A stretch of DNA of 27,653 nucleotides from positions 1-27,653 of the IMG/VR virus record IMGVR_UViG_3300023174_000538. One strand, 5' to 3'. The translations under genes and the position numbers were made by a program. The stretch is from a virus. Under the pieces are notes generated by a model, which did no database searches, had not been told where the DNA came from, and was given only the letters and a program-made list of their open reading frames with translations. Below, in pieces: positions 8,101 through 16,879 of the stretch (within the stretch, counting starts at the first letter, position 1; every line of letters begins with the position of its first letter).

Positions 8101-9681
8101 TGTTACCAGCATTCTTGGGGCAGGCATAGATTCTAAAAAGAAATAAAAGTCTCTTAAGGATATTTCTAATGTTCCAGCAGTAACGTCTGCCTGTGGAAAA
8201 CCATCAGAGTAAAGTGTTTTAATTGGAACCCAATAATCAAATCCACCTACATTTAATATTTTTTCGTAAAAATTAAACTTAATGTTCTTACGAACATAAT
8301 CACTAACTATGCTAGTAGTGTTGTTGTCGTTAAACGCTTGGTCATCATCAAACAAAGATATATTTCCAGTTGAGGCAAGCAACTGTCCTACTGGTAAAGC
8401 AGATGTTCCAAGATCAGAGAGAATTTTTTTAATACTATACTCTATTGTTTTATTAGATATGTCAACAACTAATCTTGGTGACATTTCAATTAAGTCAAAG
8501 GTAGAATCAAATTTATTCATTTTTTCTACTACAACTCTTAACCCACGAATACTTTGAAACTCTCTGTAAACAGTTTGACCATTTGTTGTTTCTTGAAATG
8601 ATAATGGATTTGTTAAGTCTGTAACAAATGTTGTTTTATTATCAATTTGTTCACTTCCCAATACCCATCCATAAACAGGAGTAAATGTATTGTATGTGTT
8701 AGTAGTACCATTCCAAACATGATATGTTCCAACACTTCCTACATTTGAAATAACTAAATATGCGTATCCGTTTATTGATTCGGTTGGCAGTAGCGTAGAT
8801 GAAGAAAAAGTTTCTGCAAACACAAAACTATCCTTAAAGTTATCTGGGATATTTTTTAATCTATATTGTAATTCAACATATCCATCATGAGTAATGATTG
8901 GAGATCCATCATCACGAGTATCATTTTCAGTAAATACATAAGAGTCTACCCAATTGTCTCCTTCAAGATGCTGAACTTTCCATCTTGTTGGAGTTGTTTT
9001 ATTTGCGTTACCAAAAAACGGATCTGCAAAAGTTTTAGATATATCAGTAAAATCTCCTAAATCTATATCTCCAACATTGGTTTGCATCTTTATAATAATT
9101 CGGTTTGCTGGTACATTTTCTTTATAAACCACAAATGGTACAGCGTCATCTATGTAGTAATTACCATTAACTATAGTTTTAGCAATACCTCTTTCAATAC
9201 CGTCTTCAGTTCTAAAAGATGTAAAATATTTAAATTGGTCATATCGTGATGCCATGTAATATCTTGGCCTTCTAGCAAGATCACTGCCAGAGTTTGATAG
9301 AAACTTACCCTTAAAAGCAACTGCCTTATTAATACCAGACCTTGGTCTAAATGGCTTGATACAATCTTCTAATGAGTAAAGAAGTTTATTCTTTTCTTTT
9401 ATAGATGTAAAAGTTTGTGGTGTTCCATTATTTTCAAACCCTCCATCAATAACAACGTCTGCATCTGTGGCTCCAGTATAAAATAATCCAGCATCTGCGT
9501 TATCAAATGTATTTGGTAATGTTAAAAATTGAGAGTTTTGTTCTTGAGATCTATATCTGTAGTTGCCAAGTTTAAATATGTTATCTGGCATATTCATATT
9601 CCACTCAGCCAGAACTAGTGACTCTGTTTGTATTGTTGCAGATGTTTCAAAGTGATTTTTTAAGTTGGTACTTTCAAACAT
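5173..9681 (-). CDS. Very large tail hub / minor tail protein
   Basis: 1502 residues. Position after the tape measure and distal tail genes fits the tail-tip hub. Residues about 460-605 (the region around SYAISLILDYIG and NFIVMSKNYMLP) and the C-terminal 100 residues (QLGDIVTINYKD, then DMTLYLVEI) resemble the beta-domains of baseplate hub and prophage-tail proteins. Between them, about 1070-1230, is a LamG/concanavalin-like segment (RRFYLYINNQLIKVVDD) that could bind sugars. This is long for a hub and suggests fusion of hub and carbohydrate-binding functions. ATG at 9681 lies directly after the upstream stop, with GGAAGAAG as ribosome site. There are no membrane segments or obvious peptidase active site. 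Confidence 0.8.
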   Translation of the reverse strand: MFESTNLKNHFETSATIQTESLVLAEWNMNMPDNIFKLGNYRYRSQEQNSQFLTLPNTFDNADAGLFYTGATDADVVIDGGFENNGTPQTFTSIKEKNKLLYSLEDCIKPFRPRSGINKAVAFKGKFLSNSGSDLARRPRYYMASRYDQFKYFTSFRTEDGIERGIAKTIVNGNYYIDDAVPFVVYKENVPANRIIIKMQTNVGDIDLGDFTDISKTFADPFFGNANKTTPTRWKVQHLEGDNWVDSYVFTENDTRDDGSPIITHDGYVELQYRLKNIPDNFKDSFVFAETFSSSTLLPTESINGYAYLVISNVGSVGTYHVWNGTTNTYNTFTPVYGWVLGSEQIDNKTTFVTDLTNPLSFQETTNGQTVYREFQSIRGLRVVVEKMNKFDSTFDLIEMSPRLVVDISNKTIEYSIKKILSDLGTSALPVGQLLASTGNISLFDDDQAFNDNNTTSIVSDYVRKNIKFNFYEKILNVGGFDYWVPIKTLYSDGFPQADVTAGTLEISLRDFYFFLESMPAPRMLVTEVSLSYAISLILDYIGFSNYAFYRTTNEPDPIIPYFFIAPDQTVAEVLNQLAVSTQTAMFFDEYNNFIVMSKNYMLPDVDDRTSSMTLSGSNNQSVSGIVENSSSGTLPNIISIASQDKKVYNNGKINYTTRYIQRSYGSIRQASMIDIDKTWIYKPSLLWEVSGTDSTKTINEVASKQGKYVLGAMPLNSDLTASAPSVVNRKIVNNVFDLGENVYWLTRYQGYFYSNGEVIRYDAAQFNVTLAIWYPILSDGINLDESKPEIVLPGRLAPSSVIDNLDKRVANGEITEAQKGEEIQAWRVSHRQGSSNVWITNNQEYQNFFRSLPFNGKIYPTGLVRIYTVPFYEEVEGVTRLQNGTVYEHGRAQFGTTIASHTAGIDTYWSDNAYVRGCDMETQYLFTTTLLEDISLPATTTGAAGVNNSKAQQTSRGGTIKNFMSSSYTTETPVNSTISPKTGTIQSSALVMNGPTFETTEVPIDLVSYVYKELDNSYKHFGTRMRIIGKIENNERRSQTPNGSTTYYQVAGVQPDQPVSIGGGSGGLAVLLNPTTNNGYYFEIAALTSDNIESYLQLDKDNQSNISINNVVFYKIKKDASNSNAIPIKLYGGLAKITVDDGRFTGQYRMAGEENPTVYDLAVEYQDIGKTRRFYLYINNQLIKVVDDTDPLPIYNNMAPFVRGSSRVMFENIYALSQNYSQNTVFTVGETLSSAFGDNEISASESLRKYAMSGIVQATYLSGISAQQPPKYNLYFDEFGSIMRECAYFDVKYDRAYPALYAKLSPTFNNIKGYVSSGFYADSYGAEFLIFNATDTALNLDETSGNYLRIQGVTFTQDTTHELTVDEYFKKRSNFSNPLLTGSSQIVSPQVEKQRFDEIKRSRMIYGNNEFTLDTPYIQTQDDAENLMGWIINKIMIPKKLIGLKIFATPTIQLGDIVTINYKDSNNLDLVTSVDSRFIVYNIEYSRKINGPDMTLYLVEI

Positions 9682-10317
9682 TTAAACTTCTTCCAGGGTT
9701 ACCGATATGTTCCAAAGGTCATGATTTGTTGCCCCACGCTTTACGACGGAATAATTAAAGTCTGCAAAATAAACTTGAATAATTTGATTATATCTGTTTA
9801 AACCAGTATACTTATAATTTTGACCGTCTAAATTTGTATATTTATCATAAGCGAGGTACATAAAGAATGGACCTTGGTGTGTCTCATACCAATCAAGAAG
9901 TTCTACGCCACCTGCACCACCATCTGCTGTGTACTCTGCTGTAGATCCTTCACTTGGTGATACTCCTGTTGTTGAGTTAAAGTTTGGCAATCCTGAATAC
10001 CCTCTTGAAGGCAGCATGTTCCAAGATACAGACATGGTTAGTTTATCTGCAATATGATATGAACGCATACGACCATTAATAGTTCTTTGACGTTGTTCAA
10101 TTCTTTGGGTATTAAACTGCATGTCCCCTCTATTATGATCAGATAAAATAATAAACTGATCTAATAGGTTTGGATCTGTTTCTGTTGTGGAGGCTCCTAC
10201 CTCTACCCCAGTGGGCACGTATAGGCCATTAGAGAGGGTTCCAGCATTGTTTGACCATAATATACCCTGGGGCCTGGTATACCTGCGTCTACCTGTTAAA
10301 TAAGCACTAGTAGCCAT
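9682..10317 (-). CDS. Putative distal tail / minor tail protein
   Basis: 211 residues; ATG at 10317 overlaps the tape measure stop (TAATG). It is preceded by a run of G residues inside the end of the tape measure gene. The sequence is beta-rich, with many aromatic residues, and ends in a strand pattern (HDLWNISVTLEEV) like the last strand of tail-tube and distal-tail folds. The position between tape measure and the large hub is where the distal tail (Dit-like) protein sits in many siphoviruses. The name is inferred from synteny and size; I see no diagnostic motif. Confidence 0.7.
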   Translation of the reverse strand: MATSAYLTGRRRYTRPQGILWSNNAGTLSNGLYVPTGVEVGASTTETDPNLLDQFIILSDHNRGDMQFNTQRIEQRQRTINGRMRSYHIADKLTMSVSWNMLPSRGYSGLPNFNSTTGVSPSEGSTAEYTADGGAGGVELLDWYETHQGPFFMYLAYDKYTNLDGQNYKYTGLNRYNQIIQVYFADFNYSVVKRGATNHDLWNISVTLEEV

Positions 10318-13300
10318 TATCTTCTTTGCCCCCTAATTCTTTGTGAATCAACATTTTTAATTTCTTTCATTACTGCTCTAGCAATATCATTAGCATTTCC
10401 ATCAGTGCCACTAATATTAAATCCTAAATTATAATTATACACTGCCGTTGAGTTATCACTCGTAGATGTAGAAATGTTATTAATTGGAACTACCGTGCCA
10501 CCACCCACTCCATTAAGCATTGATGGGTACTTAGACTCATTAATTTTATCAAGAAATGGTGCATAGGCTTTTGCTGCTGCTTTATTAACTACAAACTCTC
10601 CAGGAGTTAGCATTGTTGGAACGGTATCTGAACCCATTGCTCTTCCACCAAAAGCCATGTATTTTGAAATTGTACCTCCATACATTTTTCCTGGTATTTT
10701 AATTACTTGTCCTGGTCTAATTAAACTTGGATTTGAAATTTGTGGATTGGCTTTTATTACATCTGAAAGTTTTACTCCTGCTTTTGCTGCAATTCCACTT
10801 AATGTATTTCCAGATTTTACAGTTACTGTTGATACTGGCTTACTTGCTGTTGCAGTGGTTGTTGTGCTTGTCTTTGCTCCTGTACTTGAGTTTGTACCTG
10901 AAGGTGCACTTGGGCCTGTTCCTATTCCAGAACTAGCAAAACTTGCTAAATTTTGTTGAGCAGTCAACGCTGCATCTAATGATTTTGCAAGAGATGCTGC
11001 ATTAGTTGCTTGTTTTAATAATTCATCAGTAAAAGGAATTCCTGCTGCTTTTGCCTTAGTGATTAAATCATCAAGATCATCAATATCTTGTTTTGTTTTT
11101 CCAGAATACAAGGCGCCTTCCTTTGCAACTGTAACTTGTCTATTAAGTGCTGTAATATTTGTATTAGTTAAAGCAATAGTATCTTCAACTGTTTGTTTTT
11201 GTGTTTCTAAAGTTTTTAGTTGTGTTGCCTCAATTACATTAATTTGTAATTGAAGATCTTTATTTTGTTTTTCAATTGCATTTCTTCCAAGGGCTAATAT
11301 TGATGCATCACGAGTTGCAGTTAATGCTTCTTTTTGTCCAGTTACTGCAGACTGTGCTTGTTCTGTTCTTGCATCTTGCATTAGTTGTGCTGCTGTTGAG
11401 ATATCTCCACGAGTAAGTGCATCCGCAATTGACAATCTTTGTTTTTGAATATTTGCAATATTTTGATTTATAGAAGCAATCTTATCTAATGCTTCTATTT
11501 GTTTATTGTATTTTTCATTAATAGCATCTTCTTGTGTGGCAATTTTATCAAGCACTAAACTGTTATCATCAATTATTTTTTGTATTGGAGCAATTTGAGA
11601 TTTTGTAATTTTTTCAATTTGTGAGTTTATGTTTGCTAATTTTTCTTCTTGAATAATTAAGGCATCATTTTCTTTTTTAATTTTTGGAGCAAACTCCATA
11701 TCAATAAGTTTTTCACGTAATTCTGCCTGTGCTTTAGATTTTTGTAATTGTTTTTCAAATAAATTTGGAGCAGACATATATTTTAATTCTGCACTTGTCT
11801 GGTCTTTTAATGCTTGTTTGTATTCATTAATTAATGTAATAATATTTGTTAATGACTTACCCTTACTATTTGCAATAACCAAAGATGCAATTTCAGCATC
11901 ATTTGATAATTCTGTTGCAGTTGCTTCATCAATTTTTGCATTACGTAAAATAATATATGCTTCAGTTTGATTTTTAATTGCATTAATTCTTTCTTGTAAT
12001 GCATTTGGTTTCCCTGCTCCAGTTGTTCCGCCACCATTCAACTTGTCATTTTCTTTATTTACTTTTTCTACTGCCCCAAAAAGATTTTCATATAACCTTC
12101 TTAGTGTGTTTATACCTCTCATTCTTGTTTTTCCATCTTTTGAAGACAATGCTCTAAGAGTTGGACTATCTTTTCCTAATACTCCAGAACTTAAAAGAGC
12201 AATTAACATCATCTCTTGTTTTGCTGTTTGAAGATTTTTTAAGAATGGGGCTGCATTAACATCAAGTTTTTTAAATACTTCTGTCAATGCAACTCGTCGT
12301 GCTGCCTCATCTAGTCCATTCATTGTATTAGCAGTGGCAAGCAAACTTGATTCAAATTCTTTTCCACTAATAAGTCCAAGTCTAAACATTCCAGCAGCAG
12401 AGTTTGATGTTTCTACAATAAACGTACTTAACTCTGAAAGAGATTTTTTAGTTTCATTAGTCATTTCCATAAGTTTTGGAGTTTCTCCAAATAGTGATCC
12501 TATAAAACCACTTAAAAACCTTTGGCTTGCTGTTGGCTTAACTGCAAAATCTTTGCTAAATGATACAAGAAGTTTTGCTATTTGATCTTGTAATCCTTTA
12601 ATTGATTCTGTAGAAAAATTAAGAGACTTAACATCTATCTTTACATCTGTCTTGCCTGCTTCTTCACGAAGAGCATCAATAATTGTTTGAACCTGCTCAC
12701 TAGCAAACCCCTGGGCTTTAAGATTAAGAGCCAAAGATGTAAAGGCTAGTTGTGCTTCTTGTGCTGTAGACTTAGATAAAGTTTGAATTGTTGGAGCAAA
12801 TTGTTTTTGGAATCCTTCATCTTCTTTTAGTCTATCTCTTGCAGTTCTTACATCTTTTCTAACAATTTCTCTATTTCTATTTTCAAATGGAAGTTTTGAT
12901 GGAACAACACTAAAAAAATTACCAAGTGTTTTAACTTGATCTGTTGTGGTTTTCATAGCATTTGAAAGATCATAAATATAATCTAGTTCTTTCTTTCTTG
13001 CATCATTTGTTAATTTAATTGCCATACCAAAAGCAATCAATCCAACAGATGCAATCCCAAATCCAACCTTAAATTTAGAAATCATTGAAACTATTTTATT
13101 TCCAGTTAATAGTTGAATAATAGATGATAATGCAAATAGCGGTCCAGTTATTTGAAACAATATCTCAGAGAATTTTCCTAAATTTCCACCAGCCATTGAA
13201 GCCACACCTGATAGGGCAGATAATGCAAAAGTGCCAGACATAAAGCCTTTATTTAGTCTATCCATTCTCTGATTCATTACTGACATACGTTTTTGTTGTT

Positions 13301-16300
13301 GTATTGATAGGAGTGTTTCTCTGTTCATTCTTGCTTGCGATGTAATGTCTGCTAATGGTATTCCTGGTGATTTAGGTGTCCCGCCAGATTTAGTACCTGT
13401 GGCGCCTCCTGGAACAAATAGTCCAGATGCGGTTTGAACCATTCCAGATCCAAGTTTACTTCCTATTGCTCTTGCGTCATCAACATATGCTTCTGCACCA
13501 ACAATAAATCCTTGAGCAATGCTTGCTCCAACCATCTCTGTTTCTCTTGATGGTGATGCAACCTTTGCCTTATCAACAACACCTTTAATTGTTTTCTTTG
13601 TTATTGCATCTGTAATTCTTGAACCAACATCTCCAAGATATGGAGTCATTTGTCTAGTTAAGTCGTCAACACTTGCTGTCACGGAACTTGTTATGTGGGA
13701 CATTGTTGCAGTTTCCCATTTATCTAATACTGGATTTAATGTTTGAAATGATTTTACAATTTTTTGTTTTGATTGTGAAAAACGCTCTGTGCTTGCAAAC
13801 ATTTGTGGATTTTGCTCTGCTGCAAATCTTTGTGCTGGAATTCTTGATCCTCTATAGGATCCTGGAAGCGCTACTCTTCCAAACCCTCCAGCAGATCCAG
13901 AGCCAACTCCAACTGGTCCAACTGTTCTTATCTGATTAACAGCATTTTCAAGTGCAACATCAATATCTTTTCCAGCAATCTTTACTCCTTTTGCTGCATC
14001 ACGCAATGCTGGAACAATAATTTCTTCAAGGTCTGCATCTTTAATAAATTCTCTTCCAGATTTATTTAATGCATCTGTTGCTGTTTTTGCAAAAAGATTT
14101 GCTATAACTGAAAACTCTTGTTTAAACTTAGAATTGTTAAGACCAACCTTAAGTTCTCTTGCAATAACTGCAAGTAGTGGAGCCATTGATGCTCCTCCTG
14201 CGCCACCTAAGTATCCTGAAACATCGCCAGTTGGAACACCTTTTCCAGTAGGTTGTCCCATAGAAGTGTTAATTGATTCTGGTAAAAACATTGTTGCATT
14301 TCTAAAACCTTTACCCATTTGATATCCAGGGATATTGTCTGCAATCATTCCATTAATTAATGGTGCATATTTCTTTGCCATTTCTGCTGGTACGACTGCT
14401 TCTCCTGGTGTAAGCATTGCTGCAACTGTATCCTTGTTTCCAGTACCTGGAACACTTATAATACCGTTTGCAAATTTTCTAGCACCTCTTCCTGGCATCA
14501 TCATTCCAGGATTATTTATTGCAAAGTTTCTTGCTGCTCCTGCTGCTGATGTATATGCTGCTATCAGTTTATTTATTTGGGCTACTTCAGCAGTAAATGT
14601 TTGTGTTAAGTTTGCATGTGTTTGATTAAGAGAGTGTGCTGCTGCGGCGGCATCTAATTGCTCCATAGTCATATACTGGGTTTGTTCTCCCAGCATTTGT
14701 GATTGGCCAGTTAATCTTTGATACCCGCCACGTAATGTCAAGAATAGTTTTATAATGTTTGCAACACCGTTTGCAAGCAAACCAAATGTCATAAGTAGTA
14801 CTGGACCTATTGCTCCAATTCCTACTGTTAATAATGTAATTAATTTTTTGGTTCCGTCTGAAAGGTTAGCAAATTTTTCAAGAATTCCGCCAACAAATTC
14901 AACAATTGGTGTAAGTGCTTGCAAGAAAGCCTCACCAACTGGAACAAGAGCAAACTTAAGATCTTCAACGCTCTTTCTAAATTTATTCATTGCAGAATCT
15001 GCAGTCATTCCTAATTCTTGTTCAGACAAGGCTGAAAGTTGTTCAACAGAAGAGTTTGCTAAATCAAGAACACGAGAAGCCTGATTTCCATCTTTTGCAA
15101 CGTTTGCAAATAAAGTTGATAGACGAGCAAACTGGAACTTACCAAACATTTGCTCAATTGCTCTTGCTCTTGCTAACGGATCTAATCTATTTAATGCCTC
15201 TGCAAAACCAATAACAGTTGCTTTAAGATCACCCTTATTATTTTCAACAATTGCAGTTGCGTTAATTCCATAGGATGCAAGCATTTCTGCTGCTTTTTTA
15301 GTTGGATTAATTAATGCTGCAAGGCCAGACTTAAGTGCGTTTGCACCTTCTGATGCATTAATGCCGCCTTCTTTCATAGCAGCCAAAAAGAATGTTAAAT
15401 CTTTTACGTCTCCGCCTAGTTGTTGAATAACTGGTGCTACCTTTGGAATTGCAGTAGTAATATCATCAAGAGATACAACTGTTTGGTTTTCTACTGCGTT
15501 AAGAAAATCAATTGATTCTGCAAGTTTGTCGGATGACATACCAAAAGCATTTTGTAATGATATGGTTGTTTCAAGAGCCTTTTGACTTTCAACTTGACCA
15601 AGAATAGAAAGACGTGTAGCCTGTGCTGTTTGACGTTGTAAGTCTAAACCTTGAAAACCTGCTGCTGCAGCCTCTGCTGCTAAACCAACGGTTTGAGAAA
15701 CGGCAACACCATATTTTGTAAATTGTTTGCCTAGTTCTGTAATGCCTTCTAATGCTGCTTTAGTTTCAGATTGTGGTGTAAATAAATCTCCATAAACTTT
15801 TTTAAATCTAAGGGCTTGTGCTTCCATCTCCATAAAAGTTTTTACTGCTGTTGAGCCTACAAGCATTAATGGCAGGGTAAATCCAACCATTAACTGACGA
15901 CCAGCCCATTGTGTATTCTTACCAAAGTTTAATAGATTGGTAGATCCTTGTTTCATTAATTGATTAAATAATGCTTGTTTCTGTGCTGCTATTTGAACTT
16001 TAGTTGTATAGTCACTCATGTCCAACTGGGTAGGCATAATGCCCATTGCTTTCATTGCCCCGTTGGTATCACGGCCCATCTTAATGTATTGGGTTTGTAG
16101 TCTCTTTACACGCTCTTCGGCTACCTTGCCAATTGTGTCAAACTCTGACTTAAACAATCTTCCAAATGTTTTTGTAGATGCTCCCGCATAGCGGAAGTAC
16201 TCACGCATTGAAAACTTATTTTTTTCTAATGAGTTAGTAAATGATTCTGCAGATGTTCTGACTGTCCGCATTTCGGCAGTAAAAGAACCGATAGCGTTTA

Positions 16301-16469
16301 TGCTATTTAAAAGATTTTTTTGTAAACCCTTTTGAGCAAGGGCTGCTGCTTCACTTGATCTGGCTATTGAGGTGTGAAACTGAGATATCTGACGTTGTAA
16401 TGCTTTTAACTGTGCTAATGCATTAGACGAATCAATATTAATACCAATATTAGCATTAACATCAGCCAT
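10317..16469 (-). CDS. Tail tape measure protein with C-terminal LysM
   Basis: 2050 residues; ATG at 16469 with AAGAGGTG upstream. Long helical and coiled-coil stretches dominate. Residues about 190-450 match the TP901-type tape-measure core in style, and hydrophobic segments lie near 540-580 and 1085-1150. A LysM domain occupies about 1878-1926 (VTVKSGNTLSGIAAKAG, then VIKIPG). The motif DTVxxMLTPGExVV occurs twice, near residues 686 and 1955. The protein sets tail length and enters the tail lumen, and its hydrophobic parts may form a membrane channel during DNA entry. No NlpC/P60, transglycosylase or other wall-hydrolase motif was seen, so the LysM may only bind. By the rough rule of 0.15 nm per residue the tail would be at most about 300 nm (inference). 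Confidence 0.95.
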   Translation of the reverse strand: MADVNANIGINIDSSNALAQLKALQRQISQFHTSIARSSEAAALAQKGLQKNLLNSINAIGSFTAEMRTVRTSAESFTNSLEKNKFSMREYFRYAGASTKTFGRLFKSEFDTIGKVAEERVKRLQTQYIKMGRDTNGAMKAMGIMPTQLDMSDYTTKVQIAAQKQALFNQLMKQGSTNLLNFGKNTQWAGRQLMVGFTLPLMLVGSTAVKTFMEMEAQALRFKKVYGDLFTPQSETKAALEGITELGKQFTKYGVAVSQTVGLAAEAAAAGFQGLDLQRQTAQATRLSILGQVESQKALETTISLQNAFGMSSDKLAESIDFLNAVENQTVVSLDDITTAIPKVAPVIQQLGGDVKDLTFFLAAMKEGGINASEGANALKSGLAALINPTKKAAEMLASYGINATAIVENNKGDLKATVIGFAEALNRLDPLARARAIEQMFGKFQFARLSTLFANVAKDGNQASRVLDLANSSVEQLSALSEQELGMTADSAMNKFRKSVEDLKFALVPVGEAFLQALTPIVEFVGGILEKFANLSDGTKKLITLLTVGIGAIGPVLLMTFGLLANGVANIIKLFLTLRGGYQRLTGQSQMLGEQTQYMTMEQLDAAAAAHSLNQTHANLTQTFTAEVAQINKLIAAYTSAAGAARNFAINNPGMMMPGRGARKFANGIISVPGTGNKDTVAAMLTPGEAVVPAEMAKKYAPLINGMIADNIPGYQMGKGFRNATMFLPESINTSMGQPTGKGVPTGDVSGYLGGAGGASMAPLLAVIARELKVGLNNSKFKQEFSVIANLFAKTATDALNKSGREFIKDADLEEIIVPALRDAAKGVKIAGKDIDVALENAVNQIRTVGPVGVGSGSAGGFGRVALPGSYRGSRIPAQRFAAEQNPQMFASTERFSQSKQKIVKSFQTLNPVLDKWETATMSHITSSVTASVDDLTRQMTPYLGDVGSRITDAITKKTIKGVVDKAKVASPSRETEMVGASIAQGFIVGAEAYVDDARAIGSKLGSGMVQTASGLFVPGGATGTKSGGTPKSPGIPLADITSQARMNRETLLSIQQQKRMSVMNQRMDRLNKGFMSGTFALSALSGVASMAGGNLGKFSEILFQITGPLFALSSIIQLLTGNKIVSMISKFKVGFGIASVGLIAFGMAIKLTNDARKKELDYIYDLSNAMKTTTDQVKTLGNFFSVVPSKLPFENRNREIVRKDVRTARDRLKEDEGFQKQFAPTIQTLSKSTAQEAQLAFTSLALNLKAQGFASEQVQTIIDALREEAGKTDVKIDVKSLNFSTESIKGLQDQIAKLLVSFSKDFAVKPTASQRFLSGFIGSLFGETPKLMEMTNETKKSLSELSTFIVETSNSAAGMFRLGLISGKEFESSLLATANTMNGLDEAARRVALTEVFKKLDVNAAPFLKNLQTAKQEMMLIALLSSGVLGKDSPTLRALSSKDGKTRMRGINTLRRLYENLFGAVEKVNKENDKLNGGGTTGAGKPNALQERINAIKNQTEAYIILRNAKIDEATATELSNDAEIASLVIANSKGKSLTNIITLINEYKQALKDQTSAELKYMSAPNLFEKQLQKSKAQAELREKLIDMEFAPKIKKENDALIIQEEKLANINSQIEKITKSQIAPIQKIIDDNSLVLDKIATQEDAINEKYNKQIEALDKIASINQNIANIQKQRLSIADALTRGDISTAAQLMQDARTEQAQSAVTGQKEALTATRDASILALGRNAIEKQNKDLQLQINVIEATQLKTLETQKQTVEDTIALTNTNITALNRQVTVAKEGALYSGKTKQDIDDLDDLITKAKAAGIPFTDELLKQATNAASLAKSLDAALTAQQNLASFASSGIGTGPSAPSGTNSSTGAKTSTTTTATASKPVSTVTVKSGNTLSGIAAKAGVKLSDVIKANPQISNPSLIRPGQVIKIPGKMYGGTISKYMAFGGRAMGSDTVPTMLTPGEFVVNKAAAKAYAPFLDKINESKYPSMLNGVGGGTVVPINNISTSTSDNSTAVYNYNLGFNISGTDGNANDIARAVMKEIKNVDSQRIRGQRR

Positions 16470-16491
16470 TTAGTCTCACACCTCTTTTAAA

Positions 16492-16821
16492 TTATTCAGC
16501 CATAGTTACGCCAAGAACGTCTGAAACTTCAGCAAGTTTAATACCTGATGCTGCTTCTACGATCTTGTAAACTGTTGGGAGATCAATATTCTCCTCTAGT
16601 TTTTTTACGTCTTCTGAGAGTTCTGGCTTGTACTGTTTCATCGCAATCTGTACACACTCCATAAGAATGTCCATAGATTTGCCGTTATCTTCCGCCACCG
16701 CTCCCACACCCTCAAACTTCTTCATAAACGGACGAAGTAGAGAGATTTTTAGAGGACGTACTGTAACCTTTGTGCCATCAATTAGTGTAAGGATTTGTTC
16801 CTCATACGTAGTTGTTGCCAT
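16492..16821 (-). CDS. Short tail assembly chaperone (gpG-like paralogue)
   Basis: 109 residues. It is homologous to the N-terminal 95 residues of the protein encoded at 16880-17575: about 42 identical positions in my hand alignment, including the shared MATT start, DGT, PLKI, ECV, MKQY, PT.Y and GIK. Size, acidity and position just before the tape measure gene fit the short member of the tail assembly chaperone pair, which binds the tape measure during tail polymerisation. The start has an excellent site (AGGAGG at 16828-16833) and an extended -10 box at 16847-16855. Only 22 nt separate its stop from the tape measure start, so there is no room for a frameshifted extension. Confidence 0.85.
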   Translation of the reverse strand: MATTTYEEQILTLIDGTKVTVRPLKISLLRPFMKKFEGVGAVAEDNGKSMDILMECVQIAMKQYKPELSEDVKKLEENIDLPTVYKIVEAASGIKLAEVSDVLGVTMAE

Positions 16822-16846
16822 TGTTTTCCTCCTATAGGTTATGTCA

Positions 16847-16855
16847 ATTATAGCA
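16847..16855 (-). promoter_or_regulatory. Extended -10 box before short chaperone gene
   Basis: TGCTATAAT, a perfect extended -10 in the 58-nt gap between the two chaperone genes. It is followed 13 nt on by AGGAGG and the ATG at 16821. The upstream DNA is A-rich without a clear -35. Confidence 0.6.
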
Positions 16856-16879
16856 TGGTGATACTTATTTTTTATTATT

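Noticed and set aside
10657-10959. Plus-strand open frames opposite the tape measure gene, with hydrophobic products
   Set aside because: Hydrophobic repeats arise from reading the reverse of Ala/Thr/Lys-rich codons; no coding context on that strand anywhere in the window.
14755-15214. Further plus-strand open frames opposite the tape measure gene
   Set aside because: Same reason: shadows of the long minus-strand gene, no start signals.
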